Shown: positions 6,492 to 9,725 of the stretch, piece after piece
Numbering within the stretch: position 1 is the first letter of the stretch
Layout of the letters: the number at the start of each line of letters is the position of its first letter
NCBI GenBank assembly: GCA_964371505.1
Contig: CAYJNG010000092.1
Coordinates: 1-9,725 of the forward strand
Direction of reading: 5' to 3'
Source of the DNA: CAYJAD01 sp964371505
Lineage (GTDB): Bacteria > Desulfobacterota > Desulfovibrionia > Desulfovibrionales > Desulfovibrionaceae
DNA length: 9,725 nt
Translations under genes and position numbers: made by a program
Notes under the pieces: model-generated
Told to the model about the DNA's origin: nothing
The model's input: only the letters and a program-made list of their open reading frames with translations
Databases searched by the model: none

Positions 6492-6526
6492 AAAGAGTCA
6501 GCGCGCTTTGTATAGAGTGACTCTTT
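6492..6526. repeat. 9-bp perfect inverted repeat upstream of the GT61/TPR gene
   Basis: AAAGAGTCA (6492-6500) and TGACTCTTT (6518-6526) flank a 17-nt spacer. No T run follows on either strand, so it is not a terminator. It lies in the 218-nt gap that must hold the promoter and leader of the minus-strand GT61/TPR gene, and could be an operator or leader hairpin. I see no convincing -35/-10 pair in the gap. Confidence 0.45.
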
Positions 6527-6574
6527 AAGGCATACTCACAGGGGCATAGTACGTGTTTTTGCTTTAAAAGCATA

Positions 6575-6611
6575 TAAAAAAAGCCGTAGGCCCACAAGAA
6601 CCTACGGCTTT
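6575..6611 (-). terminator. Rho-independent terminator of the chemoreceptor gene
   Basis: An 11-bp perfect stem (AAAGCCGTAGG 6580-6590 with CCTACGGCTTT 6601-6611) has a 10-nt loop. The A's at 6576-6579 become a T tail on the minus strand. It begins 20 nt past the chemoreceptor stop, so that gene ends its own transcript and the GT61/TPR gene beyond needs a promoter. Confidence 0.88.
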
Positions 6612-6631
6612 ACTTTACACATAAGAGGACG

Positions 6632-9022
6632 TTATTTTTCCAGTAATCTTTTTAAAAGATCTTGGAGTTCGCGTGCCATTTCAGAAAGCTCATGCACCGC
6701 TTGCGAAGCTTGGCTCATGCCATGGGCCGTGGTGTTTGCAATGTGGTTAATTTCGTCAATGGAGCGGTTAATTTCTTCAGAAGTGGCAGATTGTTCTTCT
6801 GCAGCGGTGGCAATGCCAGAAATAAGCATGGTATTGGTATTTACCAAGGCCAAGATTTCTTCTAAAGAGTTGCCAGAAATGGCGGCTAGCTCTGTAGCTT
6901 TACCGGCAAAGCTAGCGCTTTCACTTACACGGTTAATGTTCATACTAGTGGTATTTTGAATACCGCGAATGCTGTTGCCCACTTCCGTGGTGGCAGTCAT
7001 GGTTTTTTCCGCAAGTTTACGCACTTCATCAGCAACTACCGCAAAGCCGCGTCCGGCTTCACCGGCGCGCGCAGCTTCAATGGCAGCGTTCAGGGCAAGT
7101 AGGTTGGTTTGGTCTGCAATATCAGAAATAACATCCATAACACTACCAATGCTTTCTGCTTGTTGTCCCAATTGCTGCATATTGTTTTCAAGCTCAAGGG
7201 CCACATCGTTCACACTTTGAATGGCAGACACCACCTGATTTACCAGTTCAGAGCCCTCAGAGGCTTTATCGCGAACATTGTTGGATTGTGAATTAGCTTC
7301 ACCGGCATTGCTGGCCACTTCAAGTACCGTGCTGTTCATTTCTTCCATGGCTGTGGCAGTGGCCGTTACACGGTCACGTTGTGTTTGGGCGCCATCAGAA
7401 ACTTCTTCCACCTGCGCAGAAAGTTGCTTAGAAGCGGTGGCCATGCGCTCAGAAATACCTTGTGCCTGTGTGGCCACTTCCACAATGGTTCTTTCTGTTT
7501 TTTTAATGTCGGTTAAGTCGGTAATAAGCTGCAATACGCAAGCAAGTTTGCCGTTTTCATCGGTAAAGGGCACAGCTGTGTAGGTGATATCACGGGCAAG
7601 GCCACGCGGTCTTGCTATGGTTTCGCCGGTGGCGGGGCGTAAGGTTGCCACAGCTATGCTTAAAGCGTCTTGAGGGGTGCCGGAGTCGTCACGGTTCATC
7701 ACTTCTTTACAGGTTTTTCCCTGATAATCAGTGCCTATAACCTTTTGCGCTATGTCGTTGACGTAGCAAACGCGTAAGTTTTTATCCAATACCACGGTGG
7801 GAGCGGCTAAAAGATTTAAAATATTTTGGAACTGCTTTAAGGTGAAGTTTGTACCTTCTACCAATTGGGCATAGGCGCCTTGGAATTTACTGCTATCACC
7901 TTGTACTTCAATATGGCCGCCCTGTAGATCGCTTTTTACACGATTATATTCGTCGATAATTTGATTTAAAGAGTCGGGGATGGAGCGTAATGCGTTGGCA
8001 AGGTTGCCAATTTCGTCTTTACGTTTTACATCAAGGGTGCCGTCAAGTTGTCCGGCAGCTATGGCAGTGGCAAAGTTGGCGCCCTTGGCTATGGCTGCTA
8101 CCACTGGGCGGAGAATAAAGAAGGCTACTATACAACTGAGGAATACAGCAATAAGAGTGGCATAAAGGGAAAGGGAGCTTACTTCGCTAAGGCTAGAAAA
8201 AATATCTCTTTCTTCTGCTCGGGCAATGACCGTCATACCTGTGGAACCCACTTTTTGGTGGTAGGCGATAACGGGTTGTTTAGCAAGATTTACATAAGTA
8301 GACATGCCATTTTCTTTCGCGGCGATTTTTTTCATATCAGCCATGATGGGGAGGGTGTCGTTGAGCAAATTTTCTTTATTGGGGTCTAGCACCAAGAGGC
8401 CGTGCTCATTGATGGCAAAGGCATAACCGTGGGAACCAATGTTAATACCTTTAAGCACTGTATCATAAACATTGGTAAAGGAAATATCACCGGAGAGTAC
8501 GCCAATAATGGTGCCATCATCGCTTCGTACTGGCAACACTACGGCAAGCAAAATAGCATTGCTTATGGTAGAGCGGCGCGGCTGTGTTTTTGCCCTATTA
8601 CCTTTTACAGCTGCTTGAAAGTAATCGCGGAAGGCAAGGTCTGTGCCCACAGCGCTGGGATTAGAAGAAGCTATAATAATACCCTTGGTATTCATAAGGT
8701 TATAGCCTGACAGCATGGATAAAGCTTGCGTACGTTTAAGTAGCCAAGCGTTCATGGCCTGCACCTGTTCTGGTGTGTGTGTGGGCAGTATCGCAAAGTC
8801 TTTGGTTACTTTACCTGAGGCAGTAACCTCAATGAATGACTCTGTGGATTCAATGGTATAGCTGAGCATGCGCTCCATAAGCTCCACAGAAACTTGCATG
8901 GTATTCAAAGAAGATTCTGTTAAAGATTTCGCCGTTTGTGTATAGGTTAAATAGCTTAAAACCCCCATGGAGAGCAGCAAGAGTGCAGCAATGGGTAACA
9001 GAATTTTTTGCATCAATTTCAT
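6632..9022 (-). CDS. Methyl-accepting chemotaxis protein: dCache, HAMP, HAMP-like, PAS, signalling domain
   Basis: This 796-residue inner-membrane chemoreceptor has a first membrane segment (7-29), a periplasmic dCache-type sensor (about 35-270, with FRDYFQAAVKGN at 131-142 and GYAFAINEHG at 199-208) and a second membrane segment (284-304). Next come HAMP (305-355, DEIGNLANAL at 336-345), a divergent HAMP-like unit (about 359-398) and a PAS domain (about 395-507). The signalling coiled coil (about 515-796) has the CheA/CheW-binding tip DIADQTNLLALNAAIEAARA (634-653). Likely methylation helices contain AMEEMNST (558-565) and AAEEQSATSEE (740-750). The C-terminus ends in LLKRLLEK, with no NWETF-type CheR/CheB tether. 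The dCache reads an external ligand; the PAS may add a cytosolic cue such as redox or a cofactor. AGGGAG sits seven bases before the ATG. It is a single-gene unit with its own sigma-28-type promoter and terminator. Confidence 0.95.
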   Translation of the reverse strand: MKLMQKILLPIAALLLLSMGVLSYLTYTQTAKSLTESSLNTMQVSVELMERMLSYTIESTESFIEVTASGKVTKDFAILPTHTPEQVQAMNAWLLKRTQALSMLSGYNLMNTKGIIIASSNPSAVGTDLAFRDYFQAAVKGNRAKTQPRRSTISNAILLAVVLPVRSDDGTIIGVLSGDISFTNVYDTVLKGINIGSHGYAFAINEHGLLVLDPNKENLLNDTLPIMADMKKIAAKENGMSTYVNLAKQPVIAYHQKVGSTGMTVIARAEERDIFSSLSEVSSLSLYATLIAVFLSCIVAFFILRPVVAAIAKGANFATAIAAGQLDGTLDVKRKDEIGNLANALRSIPDSLNQIIDEYNRVKSDLQGGHIEVQGDSSKFQGAYAQLVEGTNFTLKQFQNILNLLAAPTVVLDKNLRVCYVNDIAQKVIGTDYQGKTCKEVMNRDDSGTPQDALSIAVATLRPATGETIARPRGLARDITYTAVPFTDENGKLACVLQLITDLTDIKKTERTIVEVATQAQGISERMATASKQLSAQVEEVSDGAQTQRDRVTATATAMEEMNSTVLEVASNAGEANSQSNNVRDKASEGSELVNQVVSAIQSVNDVALELENNMQQLGQQAESIGSVMDVISDIADQTNLLALNAAIEAARAGEAGRGFAVVADEVRKLAEKTMTATTEVGNSIRGIQNTTSMNINRVSESASFAGKATELAAISGNSLEEILALVNTNTMLISGIATAAEEQSATSEEINRSIDEINHIANTTAHGMSQASQAVHELSEMARELQDLLKRLLEK

Positions 9023-9061
9023 AAACGTACTCCCTAAATAAAGTATTGTGCCATATGTTGT

Positions 9062-9088
9062 TCATCGGACACAACTTGAGAAAGTTTA
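9062..9088 (-). promoter_or_regulatory. Sigma-28 (FliA)-type flagellar/chemotaxis promoter
   Basis: On the minus strand, TAAACTTT (9088-9081) is followed by an exact 11-base spacer and TCCGATGA (9069-9062). The FliA consensus is TAAAGTTT, N11, GCCGATAA, so 13 of 16 positions match with perfect spacing. Transcription would start near 9055, giving about 33 nt of leader before the chemoreceptor ATG. The surrounding gap 9089-9177 is T-rich on the minus strand and shows no gene. Confidence 0.75.
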
Positions 9089-9177
9089 CACAAAGCGACA
9101 AAAAAAGTAAACTGGGCGAAAAGAAAGGAGAATTTACTATTCGGTAGATACTATGTTTTCTTTGCTTATCTAAAAGC

Positions 9178-9214
9178 AAAAAAAAAGCGCCAAGACAAAG
9201 CCTGTCTTGGCGCT
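9178..9214 (-). terminator. Rho-independent terminator of the FadL-family gene
   Basis: A perfect 12-bp GC-rich stem (AGCGCCAAGACA 9186-9197 with TGTCTTGGCGCT 9203-9214) has a 5-nt loop. Nine A's at 9178-9186 give a long T tail on the minus strand. It starts 22 nt past the stop of the outer-membrane protein and separates it from the chemoreceptor. Confidence 0.92.
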
Positions 9215-9236
9215 ATAAAGCTTTCTATGAGATTTT

Positions 9237-9725
9237 TTAGAAAGAGTAACCAACAGAAAGAGTTACAATATGCGCACCCACATTTTGGGTTTGACCGCCA
9301 CCTTGTACGCCATGGGCAATGCTTGAGCTGTAATCGGTATTATGGATCCAAAGGTGGGCATAGGCTACGTCTACAGTCCAATCTTCCCACTTTACGCCAG
9401 CGCCAAGGCTTAAAACATCACGGCCGTTGGTGGGGATTAGGTAGTCAGCGTATTGCGCATCGACAACGGCTGTTTCATGCCAGTAGCCAGCGCGTAAGGT
9501 AAGCCAATCTAAGGGGCTATACTCCACACTTACGTTAAAGTTCCAACCATCTTTCCATTTTTTAGGGTTAATGTTGCTGTAGTTGTTATTAAAATTAATA
9601 TCAAGGCTGTTGTAAGTGGACCAACGCGTGAATACGGTACCCACTTCAAAGCTTAAGTTATCTAAAGGTTTGTAGGTGATACCAAAGGCAATGGAATCTG
9701 GTAGAAGTAAAGTGCCATCTACGCC
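9237..9725 (-). CDS. FadL/OmpP1/TodX-family outer-membrane protein, C-terminal part
   Basis: The last 162 residues are present; the gene continues past the right edge of the window, so the start and signal peptide are not seen. The reading frame is open to the edge. The sequence shows alternating aromatic beta strands: LPDSIAFGITYKP near the start, FEVGTVFTRWSTYNSLDINF, then VSVEYSPLDWLTLRAGYW, and ending VTLSVGYSF with the terminal Phe used by the BAM machinery. The TRWSTYN-type strand and PDS motif are typical of the FadL family, which forms a 14-strand barrel that brings long-chain fatty acids or other hydrophobic molecules across the outer membrane. A strong terminator follows. The substrate cannot be told from this part; fatty acids are the default guess. 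Confidence 0.85.
   Translation of the reverse strand, partial: GVDGTLLLPDSIAFGITYKPLDNLSFEVGTVFTRWSTYNSLDINFNNNYSNINPKKWKDGWNFNVSVEYSPLDWLTLRAGYWHETAVVDAQYADYLIPTNGRDVLSLGAGVKWEDWTVDVAYAHLWIHNTDYSSSIAHGVQGGGQTQNVGAHIVTLSVGYSF

Noticed and set aside
6409..6597. 62-codon minus-strand ORF between the chemoreceptor and GT61/TPR genes
   Set aside because: It begins inside the chemoreceptor terminator hairpin and lacks a ribosome site or any domain.
9036..9053. Sigma-54-like TGGCAC (9053-9048) upstream of the chemoreceptor
   Set aside because: The essential GC of the -12 element is missing (TTTA in its place), and the start would fall on the ribosome site. The sigma-28 match just upstream is far better.
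8850..9179. 109-codon minus-strand ORF over the chemoreceptor start
   Set aside because: It overlaps the true gene and its promoter in another frame and has no protein-like features.
9161..9180. Small inverted repeat TTTGCTT/AAGCAAA
   Set aside because: Only 7 AT-rich pairs, no T tail after it, and it abuts a much stronger terminator that explains the region.
1..9725. CRISPR array, insertion sequence, tRNA or attachment site
   Set aside because: No regularly spaced repeats, transposase, terminal inverted repeats or tRNA cloverleaf were seen on either strand.

Overview
The window looks like chromosome from a flagellated, Gram-negative anaerobe of moderate GC. Evidence: an outer-membrane FadL/OmpP1 beta-barrel, a large chemoreceptor behind a sigma-28-type promoter, and several cysteine-rich Fe-S proteins. 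The chemoreceptor layout (dCache, HAMP, HAMP-like, PAS, signalling domain) and the Fe-S proteins remind me of Desulfovibrio-type bacteria. That placement is inference; no rRNA or marker gene is present to fix it.

Layout. Positions 1-388 hold no convincing protein gene: a strong terminator (11-42) ends an unseen upstream unit, a structured stretch follows, and a second strong terminator (211-253) closes it. A plus-strand redox operon follows (389-2319). It has a QueG-like double [4Fe-4S] protein read in frame into a MarR regulator, then an iron-sulfur flavoprotein 14 nt downstream, then a terminator. A plus-strand CDF metal transporter (2477-3400) has its own leader with promoter, repeats and a hairpin. 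Everything after it is on the minus strand. A 966-residue GT61/TPR/methyltransferase-like protein (3455-6355) lies convergent to the transporter. A methyl-accepting chemotaxis protein (6632-9022) has its own promoter and terminator. The 3' part of a FadL-family outer-membrane protein (9237 to the window edge) ends at a strong terminator.

How the parts may work together. The first operon reads as a redox module: a MarR sensor next to two Fe-S/flavin electron carriers suggests response to an oxidant, quinone or drug-like ligand, though the sequence does not show which. The most notable signal is the junction at 1191-1225. A run of seven A's keeps the Fe-S protein and MarR in one frame. One more A would end the Fe-S protein at a TGA one base before the MarR ATG, which has its own Shine-Dalgarno. 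This is either a length-variable fused/separate switch, a slippage site, or a base-count error. The transporter, the GT61/TPR protein, the chemoreceptor and the porin look like independent units.
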